DNA from: Lineus longissimus
Lineage: Eukaryota; Nemertea; Pilidiophora; Heteronemertea; Lineidae
Assembly (NCBI RefSeq): GCF_910592395.1
Contig: NC_088319.1
Coordinates: 5,022,001-5,086,000, forward strand
Length of the DNA: 64,000 bases
Direction of reading: 5' to 3'
The notes beneath the pieces are model-generated. The model saw nothing but the letters and a program-made list of their open reading frames with translations. It had not been told where the DNA came from and did not search any database. Position 1 is the stretch's first letter, and each line of letters begins with the position of its first letter. The translations under genes were made by a program, and so were the position numbers. Positions 22,302 through 33,705 of this stretch are shown one piece after another.

Positions 22302-23988
22302 TTGCATTATCTGTCGCAGAAAACACTCAAGATGAAGGTGAGACTTTATTTTCTCTGCCCCCCCCCTCCATTTTTCATCGACCTTTTCGCACTGGCAAAT
22401 TCTTTCTCTACCTATATGCCTTCCTCCCCTGTGTTTTCCATTTCAACTGTGCATTATTGGCTTCGTTCTTACTCCTTCAACTCTTCGTCTTCCTCTTCTA
22501 CAGCGTCCACTGTGTACTTGGAGGGGTTATTTCCCGGAGATTACTCCACCAATGCTAAAGAGCGTTTGTTAATGCCACTACGATTACGCACCAATTTCGG
22601 CTACTGGTCGTCATCTACGTTTTCACACATTTTTTTCTGACACTCGTTTTTTATATTACCGTAATGGTTTGCTGTTTCCCCATCGGTTCCACTTGTAACT
22701 TGGAGAGGTTCCTTCAAAGCGAGATAAGGCTCAATGCATAGTAATGTAATCAAATATATCAAATTTTCAATGAAAAAATTCCCTAAAGCAGTTGTTAGCA
22801 GAGTTAAATACCTATCAGGTTTTGTAGAAAGCTCATGCCTTGTACGTTTAATTCCAAGTTTTTGTTGTTCGTCAGATTGGGTTGTGATAGGTCATTTCGT
22901 ATCTTCTGAAACATAGCCGCTGTGCACTCTTAGAATGAATTAGTAAAAGCAACTATTCTACTTGTATAGTGATTTTTTTCCTACTTTGATAGTTCCTATT
23001 GTACCGACTATGAAATTAGTTGTTTTTATCAAAATAGTTATTCTGAACCATTTTAATAGTTATTTTTGCTACATTTTAGCTATTAACAAAATAATGGTCA
23101 GTTTCGTTTCTAATTTTACTAATTTCACAGTTGGTGTAAAAAGAACTACCAGATGAGACGTTTTTACAAACAAATTTTAAGAGTGTGGCAGCTTTCCTAA
23201 ATTTACCACTTGCTCATTGGACGATTAGTCCCATTTTAAAACTTAATTCGGTGATAAGGGGATTAGATATCACTCGAATAGCAGCATCTTCCCCTCTTAA
23301 ACATGACGACAGCGCCAGCCATCCCGACTTCAGTTTTAGCAAAGTAACTGACAAATACTTCGACGTTTGATCCAAATAGTTTGTGCTCATTATAGAGGTA
23401 ATTAGAAAAAGTTCTTTTCAGCCGCTAACGGCAACCATCTTGAAAATTGTTTTCGCATGCTATCTTTCTGTTCGCTGTGGAACTGATGTTCTCACACCAC
23501 AATCACATATCTTGTTTCAAACATAACTGGCTGCCAATTTAAAAAGGGACTGAACAACGTAATTGATTAGGGTTCCGGTCCTGCACAAATATGATGGTAT
23601 TCTTCCTGGGGTAATGACGTAATGCTGACGAACATCTGCAATAGTAGAAATTTGAAGACGGTGGTAGTGAATGGTTGGAAAAAATTGTGATACAGGTAAT
23701 TTTAAGAAACGGCACTCTCATGTGATCCAGATAATCATGTCCGTGACCTTTTGATTGTTACAGATTGCCTGTTTCGTGATTGCTCTCGTGCTGGTGATTA
23801 GCTTCACAGATGCCCTGTGGGTTTCAGGTCCTGGCAATAGAAACGACTGCGAAATTAAATGTGACAAAACCTACGCCAACTGCATTAAGTGCCAGTACAA
23901 AAGCCCGCCAGCGGACCCAAAGAAGTTCAGAAGACAGTGCGTCGGAACGTGTAACGTACACAACAGCAACTGCAGGAAGAAATGCTAG
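22302..23988 (+). CDS. Secreted eight-cysteine peptide precursor, two exons (coding 22332-22337 and 23764-23988)
   Basis: The leader exon (from the acceptor at 22301) carries only ATG AAG before GTGAGA. After an intron of about 1.4 kb, the acceptor TTACAG at 23763 continues with a hydrophobic stretch. The 76-residue product has a clear signal peptide (IACFVIALVLVISFTDA) and a basic mature part of about 56 residues with eight cysteines spaced C-x3-C-x6-C-x2-C-x15-C-x3-C-x6-C-x3-C. The two half-motifs are alike, suggesting a duplicated helical hairpin. AATAAA follows at 24033. Antimicrobial, signalling or venom-like roles are all possible for such peptides, and I cannot choose between them. I do not recognise the family. 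Confidence 0.75.
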
Positions 23989-24032
23989 AAGTTGACCCAC
24001 ACTGTTCTTTCCCTGTAACAGGTTAAGCATGA

Positions 24033-24038
24033 AATAAA
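24033..24038 (+). terminator. Poly(A) signal of the cysteine-rich peptide gene
   Basis: AATAAA 45 bases after the stop codon. Confidence 0.65.
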
Positions 24039-24039
24039 T

Positions 24040-25520
24040 ATTGTGTAATGGAAATGCTTTATTTCTCCGTCTTCTTTTCTGATGAGCAAAAAGGGATTAA
24101 TGGCCCGTTGGTCAATACTGTTTGACCTACATCCCTTTAACGTAGATAGTTGCGACATAGCGCTCAAAGGATAAACACGGCATGGCATTTATTACCAAAC
24201 TGTCGTCTGTCTAGCCGCCTCACAGAAGTATGTGGTAGTTTCCAGCACTATTCTTAAAGCTGTCATGCATGCATAAAATCCAAGGCGGCCAAGATAGAAA
24301 CCAGAAACGCCCGACCGCCAAATGAAACTAAAATTATTGTGGCCAGGCCAGACCTCTATTACACTCTGTGTACATTACGTGTACATTAATGGAATGGTAA
24401 AAAAGGACCCCTGGGGCAAATCGATCCTCACCAAAATTAATATGTGTTTAGAAGAACCCTTCACCAATATCATAATAAAATTTTACAACATTCCAATACC
24501 AAATGCCTGAGAAAAAATGTCTACTGTACAGCCTATTCGCTAAATTGGCACTCGTGTATTGGTATGGCCCTCTCAAAATGAGAGTTCGAAACTGACCAGT
24601 GAGACCGCATTTTTTAACATATATTGTCCAAAAACATATTTCTGTGATGGCATGATTCTGTAGATTAAAATCAGCCACAGATTGAGAATTAATTCCATCC
24701 CAGCCATGTATTTACCACAACATGACATTTTAATAAGCTCTATGTGACTGAGCCACACTTCTGCTCGTGGATGAATAGCCTACATGTCTCTGCCCGCCAG
24801 GCTGATCTGATGAACCAGTGTATTTCTTCAAGTAGAGTCGTGTGACAAACTGTTTGTGACTAGAATGGTTTGATATATCACAACTCAAGTATATCCATCA
24901 ATGCGTGGCCATATCAATTGACTGTGACTCGTCTGTGTCTGGTAAAACACGGATTGATGCATTATCCAAAGCAGGCATAATGTTGAAGCATCTTCTCTCG
25001 CCGATATTAACCTAGGCGTGCGATCTTGTTCAACTAATGACTAACTCTTCAAAAACATTGAAACAAAACAAAATTTCAGCACATACTTTTTTATTCAAAT
25101 CTCAATTGAACGATTACAGAATTAAGCATACCAGTACAAAATTGCACATTGTATTATTAATACATCTACAAATGAAACGGCCATCGGCCATTGTGCTCAC
25201 CGTTCTGGTTAATATTATAAAGATATAAATTAATGTTCATGTCCACAATCATGCATTTTGAATTACTAAGAACGCCTAATTCCAGGTTTTATCACAGCAA
25301 ACAGCTCATCAAGCTAGACAAAATGGCCGAATGTGGGGTTGGTCCAAAACCTGGCACTGGCACTGGCACAGGCATTGAGATTATTTTCATTCTAAAGAAA
25401 GCAAATACAGAACAAATACCAGTACCATGTTTCAATGATATTTTTTTCAAAGAGAATCTGGTGGTTAGCACTCAGTTGAATCTATTCAAAGTGTGAACAA
25501 AACAGAGCATAGTGAAGTGA
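24040..25520. other. No recognisable gene
   Basis: AT-rich DNA with short frames only. A small CTGGCACTGGCACTGGCAC tandem lies near 25354, and a related one lies beyond the LINE at about 26305. Confidence 0.4.
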
Positions 25521-25524
25521 GGGT

Positions 25525-26290
25525 CGATTTATTTTATTTTATTTATTTATTTAATCGTACATAAGAGTACATTCAACAGAGTGCAGTTCTGTATTGTGCA
25601 GTGAGAAAAATAAATAGATGGAACAACATTTTAAAACAAGTTAGAAACAGGCAGCGAATGCCACAACTAATTACCAGTGATACTCAATTGAACTTGTTTA
25701 TACAGATATTATATTGGCCATCAACAAATTATTCAGTCTCAGGTGTCTGTAGAATTTAGTTTACACATAAATCATTTAATATAGTATTAATCTCATCAAG
25801 ATTAAAGAAATTGCGGTCTCTATTGTCTCTCAAACTTATCATATCTCTGATGACATTTGCCTTGTCTCTTAGAATGACTGTTGCATCATTTAAAAACACA
25901 GTTTTATTTATAGAAATCTGTGTAACATCAAATTTTGTAACATCCGCTTTTGCACACACGGTATTGATGTTGTTAGCGACCTGTGAATTACTACGCTTAA
26001 GGGCCAACTGACCGGCGATTCTTAGCAATGGGTTAGTGCTACTTGCTATCCCACCGATGAATTTTAAGAAGCGCGTATGGAGTTGCAGTTCTGGGGGTAG
26101 GTCTTCACAGATGAGTGGGAGCAGATTAGAGTGTGTCAATTAGGACACATTATATAATTTCCTGACACATTTCGTCCAGGCGACGCAGAATAGATCAAGT
26201 TTTCTGGGGGTAAAATTCCAGAGTACGCATCCATATAGTGCCATTGCGAAGGATTTGAATAACTTGTATTTTGTTACTGAGTGGCAATGT
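25525..26290 (-). pseudogene. 5'-truncated LINE 3' end (C-terminus of reverse-transcriptase ORF2)
   Basis: The minus strand reads MALYGCVLWNF and FCVAWTKCVRKLYNVS, then a TAA at about 26140, then HSNLLPLICEDLPPELQLH and a hydrophilic tail ending NDLCVN with stop at 25756. This is the familiar C-terminal region of L2/CR1- or Jockey-like elements (W.kCvRrl..lp..tH..LL). About 230 bp of 3' UTR ends in a TAAA-rich simple repeat near 25530, typical of these LINEs. The 5' side is truncated near 26290. One stop codon makes it a dead copy. Confidence 0.75.
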
Positions 26291-26810
26291 CCAAATACAT
26301 GACTATTGCACTGGCAAAGGGCACTGGCACTGCTGGCACTTTGTTTTTGGGCTGATTTTTAATGGCATCAGTTTTTACTGATTCTTTTAATCACCTATGC
26401 CCATACCTAATAGGCCTTAGACAGTAACTAAATTAAATGTCTAGCCAACATAGGCAAACTGGTCATACATTATAAACAAGTCAACCGACACGTTCACATT
26501 TTGCCAAGTTGAGAATCAGGCCAAGTTAAGAATCAGGCCGGTGTAATGTTTTTGAGTGTTTCTGTTTTTGAGTGTTTCCCCTCATTGTTTGGGAACGCTC
26601 AAAAATAGATTGACAAGTTTTTCTGTGTATCCCCTCTATTGAAAAGTCGTGGTCTCTCTAGCTGCCTATTGTTTGGAAACACTGACACATGGGAAACAAC
26701 CACAGATGTTACACCGGACTTAAATTCAGTGTTAGAGGTCTAGAGGCTAGGGCATCATGTGTAGGCCTACCGGTACTGAATAACAAGAAAAAAGCTTAAG
26801 CTATAAAGAA

Positions 26811-27395
26811 AGGTGCCATGGTTACACCCTAAGGCTAAACAGCAAATTTACACCATTTCACCTCTGTGACCTTGAAAAGTACGAGACATCGACCTACTTT
26901 TTTGTGAACTTGTAGAGCTGCCTAACAGGTGTCAACATACCAAATTTAAAGACTATAGGATGAATAATGACAAAACGTGCCACTATCAGAGAAATTTTAT
27001 AGTTTGACCTCTGTGACCTTAAAATGTAGATCTAATTTAAAACCCGTACGATATGTGATGTATCCTTGCTAGGGGTACCCACCATAAAAGTTTCAGCAAA
27101 AACAAATCAGTAATAAGGGAGATATTGCACTTTTTAAGTTTTTGGTTTTAGCCCCCTGGTGGCCAAGTCAAGAATTAGACCGGAGCGAAATTCAGTGTCG
27201 GGGTACATATGACCTTGAGAATGATGTATATAAAGTTTCAGGTACATAGCACAGGCGGTTCAGAAACGTGCCACAGGATACGACGGACGACGACGACGAC
27301 GGACACAGCGCTATTGTATAGACTCCCCTACGGTGAGCCAAAAATAGCACCAAGGGATTCGGCGGGGGGGGAGACGGGATCACACATATGAATTT
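26811..27395. repeat. Hairpin/microsatellite repeat family, copy 1
   Basis: Contains two CACCTCTGTGACCTT / GACCTCTGTGACCTT cores, a CCCCCTGGTGGCCAAG block, AAACGTGCCA, a short (GAC)n tract and the end CGGTGAGCCAAAAAT. The same blocks in the same order occur at 31400-32555. Confidence 0.75.
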
Positions 27396-27980
27396 ATATG
27401 AACTTGATCTGTTGAAAATTGTCTGTACTATTTACGCCATTTTACCTATATCAGCTTCGAAATTGGTAAAATCAAAAAAATGTATTATATATTATGACAC
27501 CCCATTCTGCTGTTGTTAAACGTTATACACTAGTAAAATGTTAGCATTGTTAACGCTGATCTGCGCGTCTATTAGACATCTAGTATACGGCCGCGCTAAC
27601 ATTTTAGCCTTGATCATCGAATGTTTTGTTGGTGCGATACCTTACTGAGACCGCACCCTTTTGTCGAATCGCGAAGTTAGTACGATAACTTATTCTCGTC
27701 GTTCAACCATCTCTATTTGTTTATAAGGGTAGTTGTAAAACAAGAAACACAGAAACGAAACGGAAACACAGAAACACAGAAACGAAACGCAGAAACCAGT
27801 CTTGTGGCGAATTCTGGTCTGCAGACTCCATCTTGTTGCCATGGTTGTGGCCGCGAACGCGGGTGTAACTAAAACTGGTATTCAGTCGGAATGGAAGGAG
27901 GAATGCTCATTTCCCAATACCCCTTTTAGCCTCATCAACGTGTGCACAGATTGGCAGCATCCGGCCTTGATCGTGCCCCT

Positions 27981-28361
27981 GACCAAAAACGGCCCCAAGT
28001 CGAAACGGCCCCACTTTATTTTCATGAGATCACTCCTGACAGTCTTATTTGCAGTTTCTCTTCAATATAATCATCTTGGTTAGTTAAAATTGAGTAAAAT
28101 TGGTTGAATTCAGGAATTTTTAAAGAATAATTGACTCATTTAAGCAAGTTTGGAGACTTTAAAAAAATCCACTTGACAACTGAACATTCTTCATTTTGAC
28201 CCTGATTAATGCATCTAAAACACTAAAGGCATAACACCTGATTGATCAGTTAAACTCGTATTTCAATTTCAAACTTTAAATCAAGTAAAAAATCCAAATC
28301 AAAAGCAATGATGTCTCACTATGTAAACCAGGGGCCGTTTTTATTAGGGGCCGTTTTGACT
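27981..28361. mobile_element. Short inverted-repeat element with paired GGGGCCGTTTT words
   Basis: CCAAAAACGGCCCC and CGAAACGGCCCC at 27983-28012 are matched in reverse by GGGGCCGTTTTTATTA and GGGGCCGTTTTGACTGG at 28331-28363. The interior of about 310 bp has no gene. No duplication of flanking bases is obvious. Confidence 0.5.
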
Positions 28362-28609
28362 GGACACCATCGACATATCGTGGTGCAAGCACATGGAGCA
28401 TCCCCAACATGTCCGAGGAGGGGTTTTCATTCTCGCCGGAGAAATCTCCCAATTTCTACCGGAATTTCTATTTGCAGAATAGAGGAACTAATAGGTAAAT
28501 CTGACGTGAAAATTGTCAACAAGTGATATTGTGTCTTGATTCTCCTACATGCTCTTTTTTAGCTATAGGCCTACAAGTAATAAGTTCAACACTGGCACTG
28601 CAGCAGCTG

Positions 28610-28630
28610 CACGCTGTGCAGCACAGCGTG
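28610..28630. other. Perfect 21-bp palindrome
   Basis: CACGCTGTGC-A-GCACAGCGTG has 10-bp arms and a one-base centre. It would form a tight cruciform or bind a dimeric protein. No function is assigned. Confidence 0.5.
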
Positions 28631-28910
28631 TTGCTACATGCAAGGTCAGGCCCTGGTCTATGCATTGCAGCATACTCGGTGTCAGGTTGGGTACTGTGTG
28701 TAAATCAGTGGTGAGTATGTGTATTAGTCGAGCATAGAAACGAGGTTGGAAAGAGATTTGTATCCTGATTTTAAGCAAAGTGTGAGGTTATCAAAATATG
28801 TTAATGATGCTTGTATATATATTTGCAAATAAAGAAGTAGTGGTAGCAATTTGTAGTATTGTTTTGCGTTTGATTTCGAGAAAGAATCGCGACTTCAACA
28901 CCCACCTTCA

Positions 28911-29355
28911 AGAGACAAGACCACAATTGATTTTTTAAGCCTTTTAGCAGTTAAATTGTCAATGTTTGACCGCGACGCATCAAAGAATGCGTCAACTAGT
29001 GAAACTGAAATTCGGATATGATATACGGGTTAGTCTTGCGAGTAACTGGTGCGATTTAAATTGGTGATTGACCACGGAAATTTTTTTTTAATCGACAAAT
29101 TAGACAGACTTTGATATTTCCACTCTTTTCAGCCAACTGGCAGAAAAAACTCAAAACACGCCCCCTATTACCCAATTAGCAAAATTCGAAATTATTTTTT
29201 TCATCAAATAATTTCTTTATATCTGTAGACTTGCCACAGCAAATATTTTTTCAATACCTCTCCAAATATGTACTTGAGAGTAAAAAACATGCACTCGTCT
29301 AATAGATAGGCCTCGACCCTCCAACCTATGAATATTCATTAGTGGTCTTGTCTCT
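28911..29355 (+). mobile_element. 446-bp MITE family, copy A
   Basis: Starts AGAGACAAGACCAC and ends GTGGTCTTGTCTCT, giving 14-bp inverted ends. The interior has no coding region but is highly conserved among five copies in this window. It is followed head-to-tail by copy B after only CA. Confidence 0.9.
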
Positions 29356-29357
29356 CA

Positions 29358-29802
29358 AGAGACAATACCACAATTGATTTTTTAAGCCTTTTAGCAGTTA
29401 AATTGTCAATGTTTGACCGCGACGCATCAAAGAACGCGTCAAGTAGTGAAACTGAAATTCGGATATGATATACGGGTTAGTCTTGCGAGTAACTGGTGCG
29501 ATGGAAATTGGTGATTGACCACGGAAATTTTTTTATAATCGACAAATTAGACAGACTTTGATATTTCCACTGTTTTCAGCCAACTGGCAGAAAAAACTCA
29601 AAACACGCCCCCTATTACCCAATTAGCAAAATTCGAAATTAATTTTTTCATCAAATAATTTCTTTATATCTGTAGACTTGCCACAGCAAATATTTTTTCA
29701 ATACCTCTCCAAATATGTACTTGAGAGTAAAAAACATGCACTCGTCTAATTGATAGGCCTCGACCCTCCAACCTATGAATATTCATTAGTGGTCTTGTCT
29801 CT
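29358..29802 (+). mobile_element. 446-bp MITE family, copy B
   Basis: Same element and orientation as copy A, with only scattered substitutions. CA is present before A, between A and B and after B, which may be a 2-bp target duplication or the result of tandem transposition. Confidence 0.9.
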
Positions 29803-30714
29803 CAACACGGGGCTATATCGGGCGCCGCCATTGCCGTAAGTGTATTTTGCAATCAATCTCCAAAAGCAGAGTAATGTAGGTCGACACTACTGTTACTGTC
29901 ACTGCTCCGCAATCGCTTTCATTTAAAAATATTCAGCCCAGGTTCGTTCCATTTGAGACTTGTCTCTTACTTTCTTTTGACGTTGAAATTTATATTTTTC
30001 CCGAGATTATACTAGATTATACTTCATGACGACGAAGTATGCCGGAAAGCGGAACTTGCCGCAAAGCACATGCGTTCCATTGTTTTCCTGTCATTCTGAG
30101 TGCGAGTAGGCCTACCTGTTCAAACATCGCAAAAATACGGTAAATAGCCAAAATTGATTTCTTAGATTTAGTTATGGTGTTCTTGTGATCATCTAGAATG
30201 CATGTGTACGAGTCATTGTCTGTGTTTTTGCTTCGCGAACGCAATAATTGCGTCGGAAGTGCGATATCCGAATTGACAATTTGTGCATGTTTCGGCCGGT
30301 CGCCATCGATCGATTCCGGTCGGTCATCTTACTGTGGTCATCAATTATCTCTGAAATTTACCTCCAACAACACAAAAACGACATGCTATTTGCATTCTAA
30401 ACCATTCTTGAATGTTCTACGATCCCTCCATTGCATTTGAGGCTCATATTTGTGTTATGACATCACTGATCTTTTCATCCGATCTCGACACAGAATATTG
30501 GGTAGATGAATTACGTGAGGCGAAAACCGATTCAGCCATCTCTACAAAATCGTCCATCATCGACTTCCTACATCGCTCAATCGTATATTTAACCACATTT
30601 TGTTAATCTTTAAAACGGAATGTGTTTCATCCATCCCATAAATTTCCTGTCTAACGGTTCATATACTACAAAACGAGACTTGTTTTGTAATCTATTTTAT
30701 TCCATTTTTTGCAG
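29803..30714. other. No confident gene
   Basis: Unique-looking DNA with short frames. A GGCGCCGCCATTGCC|GTAAGT context near 29822 could be a splice donor, but no exon can be supported. Confidence 0.3.
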
Positions 30715-31185
30715 AGACCGCGCTCGCATACGAGACCGTGTTCTTTTCATGTACATATCTGATCAACCATCACCACCCCATATTTCTTATAAAGGTTAGT
30801 ACATTACGATACTTATCTCTGAAAGGTAAATCAGACTTGGTACATACATTCAAATATGAGAAGACTGTCCATGCATCAATCCATGCCGCTTTCGCAAAGC
30901 ACACAAATAACAGTTATTTTGTTTTTGATTGTACACAATGACATTGCCAACCGTCCATACACCGACATCTTGAATGGCAGCATGAAGCACTGCTATAAAA
31001 TGAATGATGACCACGACTGACGGATACGGCGGCGGCGACGATGATGATGATGATGATGATGATGACAAACTTTTTCCTGCAAAATCATATTTACACTTAT
31101 TCTCCTTCCAGGTTCATCCAGTATCGGTAATAGTCGGTTCAACCACAGGGTACACGTACACCATCCCTCCTCTTCATCAACTAAG
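30715..31185 (+). CDS. Two candidate internal exons (30715-30794 and 31112-31185)
   Basis: A pyrimidine-rich TTTTTTGCAG precedes the first and TCCTTCCAG the second; both end AAG|GTTAGT. Joined in phase they encode ALAYETVFFSCTYLI ... IFLIKVHPVSVIVG ... YTIPPLHQLR with no stop. I find no upstream start or downstream partner with certainty, and no known domain. It could be part of a gene running toward 32.7 kb, although the phase to the exon there does not fit. Confidence 0.3.
31037..31066. repeat. (GAT)n microsatellite
   Basis: GACGATGATG... about 9 copies. Confidence 0.95.
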
Positions 31186-31281
31186 GTTAGTAACTTTGAC
31201 AACCAATCAATATCATGACATCTCATCTCTCTCATACACCTGATGAACTCGTGTGAGATATCACACTGAACCAGTGTCCTG

Positions 31282-31293
31282 TTCCTCCTCCTC

Positions 31294-31318
<25 letters not shown>
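31282..31318. repeat. (CCT)n microsatellite
   Basis: About 12 copies of CCT followed by a C-run. Confidence 0.95.
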
Positions 31319-31324
<6 letters not shown>

Positions 31325-31399
31325 TTCTATTCTTACATCCATCCTTTAAAGGGGATATTACCGTAGCAAACACCTTAAATTCAATGACATTAAACTTCA

Positions 31400-32461
31400 C
31401 ATTATCAAACGCTTGTAAAATCAATGAAATGGCCAGGGCCATTGTGCTCACCTCATGTGGAGGAAAGATGGATAAAGAGCATGGTATTGTGTCATGTAGT
31501 GTTAGGTTTGATGTAGGTCCAAGCAATTACAATTTCCCCAAAATGGCCAATTTACAGTACATTCGACCTCTGTGACCTTGAAAAGTAGGTCAAATCAAAG
31601 AAGACCCGGGTAACACATTGAATGGTTGTTAGAATTAGATGTACCTATGATATAAAATTGGTGCCAATCAGGCAAGTAATACTAGGAATAATGGCATTTT
31701 GAAGAATTTAGGATTTGGCCCCCTCCCTGGAGGCCAAACGGCAAATCAGATCGCACCAAACTTCGGTACCTGAGACCACCTGACCAAGGGGTACATGTGT
31801 ACTTAATTTGTGATCAATAGTCATTGCAGTTAAGAAACGTGCCATAGTTACGGCCTGACGGCCAATTTACGCAATTTGACCTCTGTGACCTTGACAAGAA
31901 GGTCAAATTAAAAACCTGTGTGACATATACTGTATGGCGGTTAGATGTACCCATGATATCAAATTGGTGGCAATCGGGCAAGAAGTTAAGGAATAATCAC
32001 ATTTTTAAGGTTTTTGGATTTTGCCCCCTGGTGGTCAAGTGGTGAATCATATTGGACCAAACTTCGGTCCCTGAGATTACCTGACTAAGGGGTAAATGTG
32101 TACCAAATTTGGGATCAATAGTCATTGCAGTTTAGAAACGTGCCATCGTTACATCCTAACAGCCAATTTACACTATTTGACCTCTGTGACCTTGAAAAGG
32201 AGGGCAAATCAAAAACCCGGAGGATATATGATGCACCTTTGCTAGAAGTACCTACCTTATTTTTTTCAAAATTTCCCGACTACTATTAAGGGAGATATTG
32301 CATATTTTCACTTTTAACGTTTGGCCCCCTGGTGGCCAAACCATGAAACGAATCGGACCGAAACTTGGTCTCCAAGGTGTCATTACATAAGGGTACATGT
32401 GTACCAAGTTTCAACTCAATAGCTCTAACAGTTACGAAACGTGCCCTGCTAACGGACGACG

Positions 32462-32502
<41 letters not shown>

Positions 32503-32555
32503 ACGACGGACGCCACGGTATGGGATAAGCTCACCTCTGCTAAGAGGTGAGCTAA
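31400..32555. repeat. Hairpin/microsatellite repeat family, copy 2 with ~305-bp tandem core units
   Basis: GACCTCTGTGACCTTGA recurs at about 31566, 31880 and 32179, each followed by a GGTCAAAT block, a CCCCCTGGTGG block and AAACGTGCCA. The repeat closes with a (GAC)n tract (32457-32500) and a strong terminal hairpin AGCTCACCTCTGC / AGAGGTGAGCT followed by AAAAA at about 32555. Core tandem units, a microsatellite and a short hairpin end recall the bivalve 'pearl' and Drosophila DINE/HINE type of non-autonomous Helitron-like elements. Arginine- or aspartate-rich frames here are translations of the (GAC)n tract. Confidence 0.8.
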
Positions 32556-32742
32556 AAATCATGGAAACATGCCATGGTCATTTTAAAAACGTAGCAGACA
32601 GCTTACCCCTCCACAGCCAGCCCACCCCTCCACAGCCACTGTAAAAAAGAAATGCATTGGTGACGTCCTAGCGAATGTTCACGCCTGATTGATAGATTTA
32701 TACTGCTCATGCCAACTACCTTACCTTTCAGTGAAACCAGCT

Positions 32743-33533
32743 ATGTCAACCCCAACAAACACACCAACTAAGGGAACTCCATCGAAATCCAACACCACCC
32801 CAAAGAAAGAAACGTAAGTTCAGCAGAGGATTCTGATGTCATGTCACGAAATTCGCCAATAACATGACACTTCATTGCAGTTTGCCATACTTTCCCTTTC
32901 GTTTAGAATTCCAATATGCATTTTGGAGTCGTGGCATTATCCAATAACCAATTCATTTAAAACATAGTAAATTGCTCATTTGTCTCATTAATCACAAAAT
33001 AATCCTAGGATTCCCACAATGAACTACGATCAACACTTCACAGCGAATAAATGAAATTAATGAATGAAATTAAATTTTGTATAGTGCCTTAGCAAATGCA
33101 CAGTAATCATACTTTATTGTCTTCTTTCAGGTTAGAAACAGAACCTTGGCAGGACGCCATTTACACAGGGCTGTATCACTCTTCCCTTGGGCTAAGGGAG
33201 AAAGCGTCGGCTGCCATTGAGAAGGGTTTTCGTTTAGCCAAGGCTGCCATTTCGAAGGTACAGAATCAGGCAAACACCTTGTCTGCCAAGGTCGCCTCTC
33301 TTGAAGCAAGAGAGCGACATTTAGTCAAGAAGCTAACCGCAACGCAAAACACAAACGACCGCCTGCTCCTTAAAATTGGCCATCTTGATGCAACTATCCA
33401 GAGCCTGCAGGATGAGGCTGATGACAAACTGTTAGCAAAGTTTGATGCACCAGTTGAGGCACCTGAAGAGGACAATGTTGCAAATCAAAAAGACGGAAAT
33501 GATCAACCTGATGAGGAAATGGTTCAGAATTAG
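32743..33533 (+). CDS. Coiled-coil protein of 157 residues, two exons (32743-32813 and 33131-33533)
   Basis: The ATG at 32743 lies 11 bases after an acceptor (CTTTCAG at 32731), so a non-coding 5' exon is expected upstream. Exon 1 encodes a short Thr/Pro/Lys-rich segment ending TTPKKET. Donor AC|GTAAGT and acceptor CTTTCAG join in phase to LETEPWQDAIYTGLYHSS, then about 80 residues of heptad-like helix (AAIEKGFRLAKAAIS, LEARERHLVKKL, IGHLDATIQSLQDEAD) and an acidic tail. Poly(A) signals follow at 33631 and 33649, so it is a separate transcription unit just before the Helentron. I do not recognise the family. It could be a host gene or an accessory gene of the mobile element. Confidence 0.6.
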
Positions 33534-33630
33534 ACCGGTTAATGTTGAGACTTTTGCCTACTGCAAGGATATACCCAATCTGCTGATTTTTCAGAAACTT
33601 CTTATGTACACACAAATCATAATTTTCCTA

Positions 33631-33654
33631 AATAAAATATGTCTTTGAAATAAA
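33631..33654 (+). terminator. Two poly(A) signals after the coiled-coil gene
   Basis: AATAAA at 33631-33636 and again at 33649-33654. Confidence 0.6.
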
Positions 33655-33705
33655 ATACCTGACTTTTTCCTCCTCCTTTCAGTAACTTGAAAACCACAAC
33701 CTAAC

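Noticed and set aside
27521-27615. Possible short inverted-repeat element (CTAGTAAAATGTTAGC / GCTAACATTTTAG)
   Set aside because: Arms are short and imperfect and no target duplication was seen. The resemblance to the MITE end at 48325 may be chance.
27802-28083. Plus-strand frame with a possible signal-like start
   Set aside because: It overlaps an inverted-repeat element and has no domain or splice support.
30850-31526. Frames with long serine, aspartate, arginine or histidine runs
   Set aside because: They come from the (GAT)n and (CCT)n microsatellites.
32286-32550. Arginine-rich frames on both strands
   Set aside because: Translation of the (GAC)n tract and the terminal hairpin of a repeat.
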